A DNA stretch of 64,000 nucleotides from Pseudorasbora parva (lineage: Eukaryota > Chordata > Actinopteri > Cypriniformes > Gobionidae): NCBI RefSeq assembly GCF_024679245.1, contig NC_090178.1, positions 10,348,279 through 10,412,278 of the forward strand, written 5' to 3'. The translations under genes were made by a program, and so were the position numbers. The notes under the pieces are model-generated. The model ran no database searches, was not told the DNA's origin, and saw nothing but the letters and a program-made list of their open reading frames with translations. Below are positions 28,826 to 57,584 of this stretch, piece after piece (within the stretch, counting starts at the first letter, position 1; each line of letters begins with the position of its first letter).

Positions 28826-29330
28826 CAGCTCTGGAAAAAAATAAGAGACCGCTGCAAAAGCAGTTTAGCAATTTAGTTTCGGATTTACTATTTATGTTTT
28901 GAATAAAATGGACATTTTTGTTTTATTCTATAAACTACTGAGTACTGACAACATTTCTTCCAAATTTAATTTAGAGCATTTGTTTGTAGAATATGTACAA
29001 TGATATAATACAAAGAATAATATAAAGAAAACAAGTTTACATTCATTTTCAAACAAGATACTTAGCTTCAGAAGAGTTCAGAAAAATCAAGCATCTGGGC
29101 ATTTTCTCTAACAGTCAGCCACATTTTTGTTGGGTGACTTTACACCACTCTTGGCACAAAAATCCAAGCAGCTTGGCTTTTGATGGCTTGTGACCTTCCG
29201 TCTTCCTCTTGGTCACATTCCAGAGGTTTTCAGTGGGGTTCAGGTATATAGATTGGGTTGAGTCTTGATCTGGTGGTCCTCCATCCACACCTTAATTGGC
29301 CTGGCTGTGTGGCATGGAGCATTGTATGTG
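28826..29330 (-). pseudogene. decayed Tc1/mariner-type transposase, C-terminal part
   Basis: On the minus strand around 29110-29250 a frame reads LNPTENLWNVTKRKTEG and continues to a stop after QQKCG. This matches the conserved LNPxENLW block holding the third catalytic acidic residue of Tc1 transposases. The earlier catalytic parts are not recognisable. The sequence CTCTGGAAAAAAATAAGAGA at 28830 looks like the terminal repeat of the element. No intact ORF remains, so it is dead. Confidence 0.75.
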
Positions 29331-29385
29331 GCATGAGTCACGTGTCCTTGACAAAGACAGATCTTCCTGATTCTGGTCTTCTCTG

Positions 29386-30460
29386 ATGGGCCCAGTTTTT
29401 AGCTTTGCACAACTCCTGGGGTTCTTGATTAAGGGTGGAGTCAACCAAGTCTGGTGGTCTGAGCGTTGCCAAATCAGGTGGTCTCAGCATATCCATGTCA
29501 TCTGGTCCCAGAGTTACTGCCACTGCCGTCTGCACTTTCTTGTGATGGCTACATCCATCCTGTGTGTTTGGACCACACACACTACTACCGCTCCTCCAAA
29601 GGCTGCAGCTACCGTTACAGCTCTTCTTGAGGTAGCGACAAACGCTAAGGAACCTCTCAAGGACACAGCAACCACTACCGATCCTCTCAAGGCGGTGACC
29701 GCTTCTAAACCTTCTGCCTCCTCTGATACAGCCAAGGCGGTGGATTATGAATCATCTGTGCTCTCTGTTGACTCCTTGGCATGACCATGACCAACGCTGA
29801 TGTTCAGCGTTGAACTCTCCTTCTGCCCCGACACGACAATGGAGGCCGTCTTTGAATTCTCTGTCTGCTTTTGACATGACCACAAAGGTCATCCCTGAAC
29901 TTTCTGTTTGCCCTGACATGATCACGGAAGTCGTCCCTGAACTTCCTGTCTGCCCTGACATGAGTACGGAGGTCATTCATCTCTGCCTGTTCTGTCACTG
30001 CCAAAGAGGCCGTCCTTGAACTCTTAACCAGTACTGTATTGGCCAAGGAGGCCTTCTCAGAGTCTTCTGCGCTTCCAGGTATAACCACAGAGGCCATTTT
30101 TTTAGTTCTGCCAAAGCTGCATTAGTGGTCTTCAGTTCCACCTGATCTGCCTTGGTAGTCACCTGATGTATGCTCCACCTGATGTATGCTCCACCAGCTC
30201 AGCCTACCCCACCTTGGTGTTCTTCAGTTCCGCCTACTCTGCCGTGGGATCTCCAGCTCTGCCATGGTTCTCTCCAGCTACTCTGCGGTGGTCTTCAGTA
30301 CCATCACACTGGCCTGACCTTGCATCCGAGCCCCTGATCTGCCTTCACTCCACCATGCTCCTTGACTCGTTTGTTGTTTTTTGGCAACATCTGGAATCCG
30401 CTTCTTCTATTCCCTGGTTTTGTGTTTCATGTGTTTTGTTCATTTTAATTTTAGTTTGAA
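29386..30460 (+). pseudogene. degenerate repeat-coding block, possibly retroelement 3' ORF remnant
   Basis: A frame at 29386-29784 is Ala/Thr/Pro-rich. After it a roughly 60 bp unit repeats imperfectly at about 29830-30080, encoding variants of ELSVCPDMxTEVxP; then Ser/Pro-rich sequence (30160-30300), then a pyrimidine-rich tail with GACTCGTTTGTTGTTTTTTG. The frames are broken by stops. Similar repeat proteins occur with cyprinid retroelements, but I can only suggest that origin. Confidence 0.4.
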
Positions 30461-31431
30461 TTTGACCCCTTTTCTGTTCCTGTGTGCCCTTTTTGTAGTC
30501 CTTTGTAGTTGTTCTAGTTGATTTGCCTATTACATCTCTAGTATTTATACCCCAGTGTTTCTTGTGTTCCTGGTCAAGTCTTAACCTTACATGGATGTTT
30601 GTTAGGGTGCTCATTCGGTTTCTCCGTTTTTTTAAGCTGCATGTTTGTTTTATTTATATTCAGTTTAAATAAAATAACTACATTTGGATCCAGCTCTTCC
30701 TCTTTTATGAGTTAACCCAACATTGCAATAACAGGTGATGCATGTTGAGGCCAAATTTAACATCGTCCTGCAGGAATTCTCATGTATAAAGAAAGACCTC
30801 CTTCATCAGTAACTCGAGAAAGGATTGTTCATTCTGCTGGGTGATGGACTACACATTTCACCTATAATACAAGAATCTAGCAGATGGGTGTGAGGATGAC
30901 ATGCTGCTCTGAATGCCACAGTGAGAGATAATAATGCCGTGCCACTTTAGCACAGGTGCTGACAACCGGGACAGACAGCAAGGACAGACAACAAGGACCC
31001 TCCAACATGAGATGAGTGTCAGAAATATCTGCACCTTGTTCTATTTTTACCTTTTTAAAATATCAATGATGCTTTGTTTGACTTTTAAATGATACTTTGC
31101 TACTGTCCACTATATACCACACACATACTGTATATTGCATACTGCATTTAACTTTTAAAAAGCACCATTGGCACCAACATGCGTTATTTTGTTTTAGTGC
31201 ATGGTACCATAGCAGCGAACATCTAGTTTTGTTGCTATCAGCAATGACTATAAGGTTTTTGACGCACATACAACAGGAAATCTGAGCTCAGATGGGTCAT
31301 TTGGCTCTGTTAACCTCCTGGTGGAGATGAGAGTCTTACATATCAGTTAAATGGTTGTGGGGTTAGTCATTTTCTCACCTCGTCAAACTACACCAATCTG
31401 AGGAGACTCCTGTTGGAGTGATGGCAGAGTG

Positions 31432-31439
31432 TATAAATA
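31432..31439 (+). promoter_or_regulatory. TATA box of the unrecognised gene
   Basis: TATAAATA lies about 135 bp before the proposed start codon at 31591, with a typical 25-30 bp spacing to a probable start near 31465. The 5' leader has a six-codon upstream ORF (ATG at 31568, stop 31583-31585). Confidence 0.6.
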
Positions 31440-31590
31440 GCAACAAACCCTATTTATAAGACACCGAAACACTCAGGAGGCAAGCAGCAGCCTTTATCAG
31501 AAGATCTGACTGAAAGCTTTCTTATCCAGCTTTAATTTGGTTTGTATTTGTTTTGACAGCTCACTGGATGAGATGCATTGCCTGAGCAGG

Positions 31591-32432
31591 ATGCCCAGGT
31601 CATATCTGCTGAACTCCTACAGCGATTTCCAGGAGTCTGATGAGATTACCAGAGAATCATATGAGGCCACCTGGTTAGACCTACTGATGGAGACAAGACC
31701 AGAATATAAGTATGTGTTTATGTCTCTGACTCTGTGTTGTATTTGCAGATTTTAGGTGTTCAAAAATGTCTGTAATTTATTCATATGACGTAATGTTTAT
31801 TACTCCAGTCTTCAGTGCCACATGATCCTTCAGAAATTACGTACAAATCAGTTGTGCTGTTGGTGGAAAGCTTAAAAGAACAGCATTTGTTTGAAATGGA
31901 GATTTTTTTGGTAACAGAGAAAATGTATGTTCTTCTGAGTAAAGCATGATGTACACTTCTAAAGTTTGATTTTGAGTTTGTTTTGGTCATTGTTCAGAAT
32001 GTTTAAATTATTTGCTTACTACTTGTTAACTTTCACAGGATGACACTTGTTGAGAAGGACTCGATAAGAAAAGAGCGCTACGAAAGTAAGCAGGTGGTTC
32101 ATTTCACGGTGCGACGATACCCAAACCAGATGATACGCATGGGGAGAGAAGGGGAGCCAATGGTGGAATATCGTTTACCTTACAGAAACATTCTCCCAAT
32201 ACCAATATTCGTGCCCAGAGATGCAACACAGCCTGGCGTGACCCGCGAGCCATCGCCTTCAGGCATAAAATCCGCCATGGACACTGAGACTAGTTTAAAT
32301 GGAGTTTGCCTTCAGAAGAGAGAGGTCTCGTCCATTACCGAACATAAACCAATGGTAATCCAACCAAGGAGTCCAGACTTCAGAGCTTCCAGACTCATCT
32401 CTCCACCACGGGATGCGCATCGCTTCCAGTGA
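31591..32432 (+). CDS. unrecognised two-exon gene, SNAG-like N-terminus, about 170 residues
   Basis: Exons 31591-31709 and 32039-32432 are joined by a clean GT-AG intron that keeps frame (TATAA|GTATGT ... TTTCACAG|GATGAC), giving 170 residues. An in-frame ATG at 31573 would add six. The N-terminus MPRSYLLNSYSDFQES recalls the SNAG motif (MPRSFLVK) of Gfi, Snail and Ovol repressors, which binds LSD1. The rest is charged (EKDSIRKERYESKQVVHFTV) and then Pro-rich (LPYRNILPIPIFVPRD); there are no zinc fingers in either exon or downstream before the polyA signal AATAAA at 32668-32673. A TATA box and upstream ORF precede it. I do not recognise the family. It could be a short SNAG-only protein, a truncated zinc-finger paralogue, or an unrelated fish gene. 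Confidence 0.6.
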
Positions 32433-33021
32433 CGAGAGTAATGAGCTGGTGAAAGCTGTCTGCCATCGTGGACATGGATACGATGACATATGGTGGGTGA
32501 CCTCAGTCACACACTTCGCTCCAAAGCCTTCAAACCCCCTTATGCTGACAATTATTATTTACTTGAGAAACATTAAGGAAGGAAGATATAGAGGCTACAA
32601 AAAGTCATTTTTAAACATAAACATTTTTTGACCGAACATTTCATTCATGTGTTTATGAAATTGTCACAATAAAAAAAAAAAAGATCAAACTGTAATATAT
32701 TTATTTTCAGAAAATGTTTATTGTCAGTAACAGCTTTTTTATTTTATTAGTTATGAAACATCTTTAGACTAAATCCTCTTACGTTTTAACAGTAATGCAA
32801 CAAATATGAAAGCATTAGATTCTTCTGCATTTATCTTGTTCAAAAGAAAACAAAAACAATTCCTGTTCTGATATATGATTGTCAAAGACTCAAGGCTCAA
32901 CAGGTTTCCTGAAAAGGTTTGGCATAAACAGCTGATAAATAAATCATGGCGATAACTTTAGGAAAACATTTATGGAAACAAAATCTTACTTGTTGTTTTC
33001 ATAAAGATCAACTCTCCTGCA

Positions 33022-34685
33022 TCAAGGTCTGCTGGAGGATGGCGATGCTCCTTTGAGCGTCTCCTCTGCCCTCTTGTGTTTCTGCAGGGTGACCTGTAGC
33101 TGCCAGTACCTGAGATACAGCCACATCAAATTCCCATTCTTCCGCTTATCCATGTTCAGTAAATCTGCACAGTGTCTGTCGTTCTTAAAAATGTCCCTGA
33201 GATCGTCCTCTAGGTTCAGCTCGTCACCCACCGGGTTTTTAGCCACCTTCAGCAGCAGGTTCTTCTCCATCTCCAGACGATGTTCCCGTGGCAAGAGGAT
33301 GCTGCAGAACGCTTCCTGCCTTTCCACTAGCTGCACCTCCAGTTCCTGTAGCAGAGCCCGAGCCCTGCGCTGCCACTCCTCCTCTTGCTGCAGGGCTTTT
33401 CGCAGTGCCACCCCGGCCACGCCAGACTGCAGCAGGTGGCTCTTCTCCTCATCCAGATCCCGCCGCTCCTGCTGAAGCTGCTTCCGTTCCTCCATGAGCT
33501 GCTGACTCTGAGCGATCAGGGCTTTCCTGTAGCCCTGCACGCGCTGACGTTCCTTCTCAAGCTCCACCTCCAGGTGTGCTGCTGTCCGCCGGTTTTCCGT
33601 CAGTGTCTCTCTGTACTTTTGCTCCAGGTCTCTGCTAATGGCTGCCATGTCGCTGTCATACTTGTTCTTCATATCTTGGATCTGGCTCTGTGATTCTCGA
33701 GTCCATATCCAACCTAGTTGAAAGCATACACACACAGATTTTAATTTTAAAAGAGTGACTACCGGTAAATCAATTTAAAGAGAATATAACATACCTTTAA
33801 AGAAAACACCATATGATAAAATGCAAAAAAATCTAAAATCAAATTACAGTATACATAAAATTACAGTGTTGTTAACTAAACTATTAAAAAGTTGTTAATT
33901 TAAATAAAGCTAAATAATAAGAAATCTTGCCTTGGCAGCTAACTGAAATAACTCGGCCTAAAGAAGTTGTGGTACACTTTTTTTTTTCTTCCAAAAATCA
34001 GTTTACACTTTACAATACGAGGTTACTAATATGCATTAATTCATGCTTAATTAATGCACAGATAATCATGAGGTAATGTATTACTAATGGTGAACTAACC
34101 CATTTATTAATGATTACTGCATCAACAACTAATGAAGATTCTACATGATTAACAGATTAAGTAACCATTAAATTGTTTTTCGTTAAATTTGTCATAATGT
34201 ATTAAATCCTTAATAACATATTATATTAACTAATAATTTAAATTAATGTGTTAATTACCACAACTGGTCAAAGCCATGTATTTCAGCTTCCAGTTGTCTG
34301 CTTTAATTAATCATTAGCTAATATTATGACTTTACTTGTTGGGGCACATGACTATTAACTAATTTATTAAGTAATATGTAATTGTGGTTATGGGTTTTGA
34401 ATTCATTTTTAATTAATTAATAGTCGTGTAATTAATTAAGTTAATTTCCTTATGAACCCAGATTTCATTATAGCCTATTAAAAAGTGGATTATCTAGTAT
34501 AATGTAGTACACAATCATTCAATAGGTGAGGGTGAATGGATGACTTTGTAAAAGTATAAAGACCCCTTACGAAAGGCCGCCAGTCCGATCATGGGCACCA
34601 GCAGGGCATAATTCCATCTGCCCCCGTCATCTCCAGCTGGCTCTGGTCTAATGTTCCATCTAGGAGGATCATTCAGGTCGTTCAT
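33022..34685 (-). CDS. ccdc127: coiled-coil domain-containing protein 127
   Basis: Coding exons (minus) are 34571-34685 and 33022-33713; the join CTTTC|GTAAGG ... ACTAG|GTTGG keeps frame and gives 268 residues (human CCDC127 260). The start MNDLNDPPRWNIRPEPAG and the segment RWNYALLVPMIGLAAFRWIW are diagnostic and form a likely membrane-associated helix at about 24-43. A long coiled coil of Glu/Gln/Arg heptads follows (about 45-150). The C-terminal part has RLEMEKNLLLKV and NLMWLYLRYWQLQVTL, as in the mammalian protein. Its function is poorly defined. The exon-2 acceptor region is intact, and a non-coding 5' exon with a GT donor near 34950 probably precedes it. Confidence 0.93.
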
Positions 34686-36436
34686 GGAGAAATTCTGATC
34701 AGAAAGTGAAGTAAGGTGCTGTTTTGTCACAGTGTGTTTCGTGTATCTGACGCTACACTGCATACACCAAACAACATTACTAATATAGAGTAACGACCAT
34801 AACGACCTGCAAAACGCAACACTGCCAAAGCTGCAACCCTGCAGAAGATGATACATGCATTCCTACGGCAGGTAAATTACACTGAAATACACTTATTTAA
34901 CAATAAATATGTTACATTTTACTCTTGTAAACACGTTTTCTTTGCTTACCTTGAACAATCTAAAGTCGTCTGCATAAAGTGCTTCCAGACAGCCTGGACG
35001 TTTATGTAATATTCCACTAAAAACATCCCAACATCCATTTATTATTTAATAGGAGAGTTGAATGTACATATTATTAGAATATACATATTAAACGCATCGT
35101 ATACAGATGTAAGGAGCCTTTAAACGAATTGACTATGTAGACACATATTATTAAATGTTCATCGATCCACCTTTATTTACAAAAACACAGAAAAACAACT
35201 GCATTGGATTTTGAACTCCCCTCAGATATTGGTATAGTCCGGAGAGCTGCGCATTTGAGATTCTAGATGTTCACAACTGCGCACGGGATGCGCAGAACAA
35301 AATCCTTTAATTACACTGAGATCTCTTAGTTGTAGCTTTGTTATGCATAATAAAGAGATTTTTTCATTTAAAAATACTTAGATTTTTGTGTTATTAAAAT
35401 AGTACATTGGACATGTACAAACGGAACATACGTGTTTTTGACGTGTTTTTGTGGAAATGCACAATAGGGTAGGTACTATGTAAGGAAATGATGGTCAGTT
35501 AAAAAACTAATTTTTAAATTTTTAGAGTTAAAAAAATAATAATTTAACAAGATAATGGTAACATGGTTTATCGTCACATAACTTTGATTGCCATTTCTGT
35601 CATGACAACTTTTTGGGTGTTTAACAATAATGGATATGACAATGTTGATATGTTTGGTCTTGGCGTAATAAATTTGCTACGCTGATTCTGTTGTTGTTGT
35701 TGGTTATTGCTGACCGACAGGACCTGCTACTGCCAAATTGTGCCAATACATTCATGACACACTGCTGTGAGAAATTAAGTCATGCTGCTGCTGTACAATA
35801 GAGCGCACATGAATTACCTGTAGCAGATCTATACAGGTGGAGCTGGGGAAGGTGGGGGGTTTCTGAAAGTGTGCTCATTGGCTACTGGTACAGAAGAAAC
35901 CAATCAGCTGTGCCCTATAGAGATGATGTGATTGCAAGCAGATTTAAGGACCTATCAGCCTGCTCCATTTAGTTTTGTGACAGAACTTTGTATTTATCAG
36001 CTTCCATTCTCCATCTCACACTGGGGGTCCCAATCACTCACCTCTTAAATTTCACCAATTAAAATTTTTCACAATTTCACTTCTTAACCTCATTTGACCT
36101 TTAATCCCACCAAAATAGGTTTAATGACTTATTGATCTTGTTATTTAGTTAACTCTTGACTTTGCAATATGCCACAGTATCCTTTTTATAATGTTTATAT
36201 TTATTTTATTTATTTATCTTGTATCATTATAGTATTATGGACAATATCCTTCCTTTCTAGATACTTTTAAAATGACGTATCACTGATCTTTAACTAACAT
36301 TGAACCAACTGTTATCTGGACTGTCATCAAACATAAACTAACAAAGGTATAAAATTGTATTATTGAACTATTAAAATATGAACTTAAGCATCTGAAATTG
36401 TGATCTTTATTTAAAAAAATCTTCATTCCACTGCAA

Positions 36437-37651
36437 TTACATGTTAAACCAATATGGACGTTTCCTGTTGCGTTCTACTATTCTCTTGTCTTTATCTGCA
36501 TCAGAAGGTGTTTCACTTTCATACAAAACGACAGACTCTACAGCAGGAGTGTTGAGAGGTCCGCCTTCCATGATGGAGATTTGCTTCCGTATCATCGCCG
36601 TCTCCTTCCGGACCTTTTCATAGCAGAATCCACACAGAGTATGCTTCAGTTTCATATTACCACACTCTGGACACGGCTCAATGTTGTACTGGGAGAAAAG
36701 AAAAAAATAGGATAAGTTGCTCTTCATCTTAACAGACACTGTTTACTACAACACAGTTTCACTTTGATAGCTCTTTTAATTTACACCTTGCACAAGTTCT
36801 TACCTTAACTTTAATCAGTTTATGTGGGTCTCTTCTTCTACAGCGATTTACTTCAATGGTTCGTCTCTTTTTAGGAGCCGCCATCCAAAAGATACTGTCC
36901 AAGAAACTGGGCTGAGTGTTTTCATCATCGCTGCTGTGATGAGACTGAGGAAGAATACCGGGACCATTTACTGCCAGAGCTGGACCTGAAGAAAAGGTTG
37001 TGGTGATTGATAGGTTAATACAAAAATAATCAAACTGAATTACTCATTATTTTTAACCATGCTCACACTACAATTTAAATTATACCTTGCCTTAATTTTT
37101 GCCCATTTATTACAAATATTATAAAAGGGAGATATGGGCTTACATTTTACTTAAAATGATGTAAATATAAAAAAAGAACATATATATTTAAAAATGTTTT
37201 TAAAATAAAGAAAAAAAGTATTCTTTAATAAATATATGCTGCCTAATAATTTGCAATAAAAAATTAATTAATTATGACGTATTTCAAGACAAAATATGTA
37301 TATTATAAACACAGCAATGTTCAGATTAATTTGACTTTTTATCCTATATAACGTTAGTAACGTTATCTTTCACAACTGATGTGCCATGTGTCTCCTTGAG
37401 TCCTTGACACACCAGAGATAATGACACTAAAACAAATATTGAATGTTACAACACACATGTAAATCAAAGAAAAGCAAACTATATTAAATGGTCTTAAATG
37501 AAGCTTACGGGTAGTAATTAAGTGTATGTAGTGTCAAACGACACGTTTAAATGCACTCACCGAAGCGGTCAAATCCCGCTGCTTGCGATAAACTATGTTC
37601 CAGACGCTGTAGAGAACGACTGATAAACTGAAATAAACCTGTTAATGACAT
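36437..37651 (-). CDS. mrpl32: mitochondrial large ribosomal subunit protein bL32m
   Basis: Coding exons (minus): 37561-37651, 36804-36985, 36437-36688; frame is kept and gives 174 residues (human 188). MRPL32 is a structural protein of the mitochondrial ribosome, matured by the m-AAA protease after import. The N-terminus [20 protein letters not shown] is Arg/hydrophobic-rich, suiting a presequence. [10 protein letters not shown] and [20 protein letters not shown] are conserved. The zinc-ribbon cysteines CPEC and CGFC, nine residues apart, are present. The C-terminus RKRPYWF is typical. The gene lies head-to-head with psma2, as in other vertebrates. Start chosen at the only ATG in the first exon giving a presequence. 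Confidence 0.95.
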
Positions 37652-38036
37652 TGTGCGTGGTGTTTTATTTCAGTTTAACCCAACATGTACAGACCAAACA
37701 TCCTCACGGTCAACGCTCAAAAGGACTCACTGCGCTTGCGCATTCTTCGGCACCGTCGCTTGCTTTCTGGGGTTTGTAGTACAACGATATACAATAGCTG
37801 TTTCATTCTGACCGGGTAAGTGCGGAATATGTTAAAAAGTGAATACATATATATTTTTATTCATATTATGTTTTATCACTGACTTATTAAAACCATATGT
37901 GACTTCCAAAATTAACTTAAACTTTTATTTAAGCGGCCCACAATACCCACAATTCATCAAATTACCCTGGTACCTCTTTCAACCAATCAGATCAATTAAG
38001 CGCGTGTCGTCACTTCCCCAACAGTCACACACAGCC
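37652..38036. promoter_or_regulatory. shared bidirectional promoter of mrpl32 and psma2
   Basis: Only 385 bp separate the two start codons. TGCGCTTGCGCA at 37731-37742 is one base from the NRF1 palindrome (TGCGCATGCGCA). CCAAT at 37983-37987 lies about 50 bp before the psma2 ATG. No TATA box is evident. This head-to-head arrangement of MRPL32 and PSMA2 is conserved in vertebrates. Confidence 0.75.
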
Positions 38037-41885
<3,849 letters not shown>

Positions 41886-42194
41886 AAATACTTATACAAG
41901 TTGTTGTAGTTTGAGCACTGATTATCTTGTCTTCATCAGTCCAACTTCATTAGTACTTTCTTGTGAGTTTGAGCAATGTAAAGCATTGTGAAAGCAAAAG
42001 TGAAAGTTCTATTGTTTATATTTTGCTTGCTTTCTTAATAAAGGAAAAAATAAACAAGCCTTTTGAAATCCTGTTGTGTTTCCATTTGTACTGTTGTGTA
42101 GTGTCTTAGATTTGTGCAAAAGGCAAAAAATGAAATTACTAAATATCGCCGCAGATACTCTCTTTTATATCTTTCTCTCTTTTGCTTTAATCTG

Positions 42195-42330
42195 AAATAT
42201 GGCGCCAAATATCTGGTTTCTGAGCTCGAATGTCCATAACAAACAAGCTCACGACAGGGACGGGGTTTGGCCTGCGTCATCCAATCAGAAACTTGAGCGC
42301 CGCGTCACTTACGGCGCGCCAAAAATTTGC
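42195..42330 (+). promoter_or_regulatory. atad2 promoter with E2F-type sites
   Basis: GCGCCAAA occurs at 42202-42209 and 42316-42323, each the exact complement of the E2F consensus TTTGGCGC, with CCAAT at 42281-42285 between them. A further GGCGCC lies near 42576. The atad2 start codon is at 42723 and the psma2 polyA signal lies 160 bp upstream, so these are most simply atad2 sites. ATAD2 is a known E2F target in mammals. Confidence 0.6.
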
Positions 42331-42722
42331 TGGTACACCTTGCCAACAGTATCCCTACGCAAAATCGCATACTTGCACAGATAAAACCCTCAAAGTTATT
42401 GTCAGTGAAAGGTCCGGCCGTTTTTCTCCTATAATTTCTTTTTATCCATTTCAATAAAAAGTTATGTTTTAAACAGAGGATTTGGAAGGGCGGTCATCAG
42501 CTTAAAAGTCTCTAGTTTCTGTCTCGACAGGACATTTGTATTTGCGTTGTGTCATTCGACTGCAAGTGACGTTTGTGGCGCCAGAAATCAAGGAGGAGCG
42601 GAGTGCGTTTTCAAAACGATGTATTTTAGCTAAAAGTACTCGGCGTATTTAAAACTCGACAAACACTTCTTAAAGTGAGGTTGACAGTGAATGGTCTGGG
42701 GAGCTTTTAAGGCTCGTTAAAG

Positions 42723-55515
<12,793 letters not shown>

Positions 55516-55629
55516 CTTTCTTTTTTTTAATAAACAAACTATACAGTGTATTTCTTACAAAAACTGGTCTATAAATTATATTTTGCTAATTCTTTAGTCA
55601 TTACTTTGTGTTGTGCATGTTGAGTGCAT

Positions 55630-56934
55630 AATAAAGCCTTTTTCGCAATGCTCATTTTCTCTCACTTTGGTTTTCATACCAAACATATGGTTTTATAATG
55701 GTACAAATATCTGATCAACTCTTATCTTAAAGTACTGCAAGTAGTTGGGTGTTGTAATCACTTGTGGTTTTTGCTCTTCTGGTTCTGGTGAAATCTAAAT
55801 CGTATTAGTGGGAAACCTGGGGAAAATTCCACTTGAATCTATGAAGAGATGTATGGGTCACGTGACCGCACGCTGACTCTGATTGGACAGTTTGGAGGTT
55901 GTACGTTTCTATAGTCCGTGCTCGAGTTTCTTAGTTTATAGAACGGTTTAAAGTCTATAAGTATGTGGATTGGGGTCATACTAAGTACTGTGTGAGTGTC
56001 TAGACTCAATTAACGTGCAAGCGCTTAGTTTTATCGCCGATTTAACTTGACGGCGGGGAGTCGCCTGGCGATGATGTCACGACGTATAACACTGACAGCG
56101 GTGACGCCTGATGATCATTAAAAACTGCCATTAAAATGAGCGCAGAAGATTATTGTGTTTACTGAGAGGGCCATAAAACACCCTCACAGCGTGCCTGGCA
56201 CAATAATAGAGGAGCTAAGACCTCAGGGAGAGAAGCAGCCGATCAGCGTGGCATCTGCCCGGTCCATTCAGGGTTTTCCCCTCTACGTGCGGTGGGTCTC
56301 GGTCCTCCTCGCCTCCGCTCTTCCTGCTGCTGTGCCGTAGGATACTCAGAGCCGCGATCTGACACTAAACCCCGCGGCCGGTGAGTACCAGTACATCCCC
56401 AAAGCTCCCTCACTAACTTAAGTATCACTGTGTTGTATTGTTTTTTTTACTTTGTAATATGGTAATACCATAGTAATTTTAATAACCTTGCGGTGCCAGA
56501 AATACAATGAATAATGGTACAGTTCTAAAATTTGGAAACACCACAGTACTTTGAAATATGCTATGGTGCTGAAATAAATGTACCATTGTATTTACTTGGT
56601 ACATAAAGGCAATTTGGCAAACACACTATGGTTATACTATGGAGATTTGGACATGTACCTCGATACATTGGAAGCCACAGTACCACAGTATATTTGTAAG
56701 GGAACACACACAACTCATTAAAACAATTTCACCGCGTTCAGTGGTGATGCCTTTCGTAAATAGGGACTCAAATGATTACCAATAGTTAATACATTGTTTC
56801 ATAAAATTACTTTTTATATCGAATTTATTAAACTGTCATTTTTTGAATGCCACACTGTTCATTTTTTGTTCACGTTAGTTATTAATACATGAATTATTTT
56901 TAACAGTGTATTATGTAAATTAACCAAAATGTTG

Positions 56935-56987
<53 letters not shown>

Positions 56988-57484
56988 AGTAGTAGTATTA
57001 GTCATTCATTTCTAAGGTCACTATTTGAATCTATCAGTATTATAGTTTTAGAAAAAAACTAAATGTAAGCTACATATTTAGCAAAAAGGAAAAAAGATAT
57101 TTTACATCTGTAGGTTTCTAAATATTAAATATATCAAACATTAGATAACATATAAAACAGTTCCCATCTTCATATTTACTGATGTTCTATCTAGTGTTAA
57201 GAAATACAGCCTTATTGTAAAGTGCTACCAAGATTGTGCAGTGTTGGGACAGCATTATATCTAAAATAATTCTATATCTATTTTATCTACTTTTAAAAAA
57301 AATTGTATTTGTAGTCATACTGCTGTAAATGACTCTAATAGTGGGATGCAGCAGAGGATTGTTCTGTAATTTGATCTAGTGTGTAAATGAACGCATCAGT
57401 GAATGTTAATAATGATAGGCCAACTGTCCTGTGTTTACATTATAACCAGTGTCTTGTGTATGTTTGTGTTTCTGTACCGTTCAG
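55630..57484. other. zhx1: zhx1 promoter, 5' UTR exon and first intron
   Basis: The region around 55860-56380 is GC-rich, with ATTGG (CCAAT inverse) near 55882. A probable first non-coding exon ends at 56380 with the donor GCGGCCG|GTGAGT. The following intron (to TTCAG|GATGC at 57484/57485) holds a (TTA)n run at 56937-56986 and no other gene. The transcription start is not visible. Confidence 0.5.
56937..56986. repeat. (TTA)n microsatellite
   Basis: About 16 units in the first zhx1 intron. Confidence 0.9.
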
Positions 57485-57584
57485 GATGCTGAGCTCTAAT
57501 CTTGGAATGGGACTAACTTTTAGCATGTAAATTCAACCTCCTGGAGGTTCTGGTCAGCTAATATTTTTCACACTCACAAGCACA

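Noticed and set aside
32413..32631. 72-residue ORF after the unrecognised gene
   Set aside because: It overlaps the end of exon 2 in another frame and runs into the 3' UTR before the polyA signal; no sign of a join that would bring it into the main frame.
33053..33693. Plus-strand ORFs of 70-140 residues
   Set aside because: Shadow frames opposite the well-supported ccdc127 coiled-coil exon.
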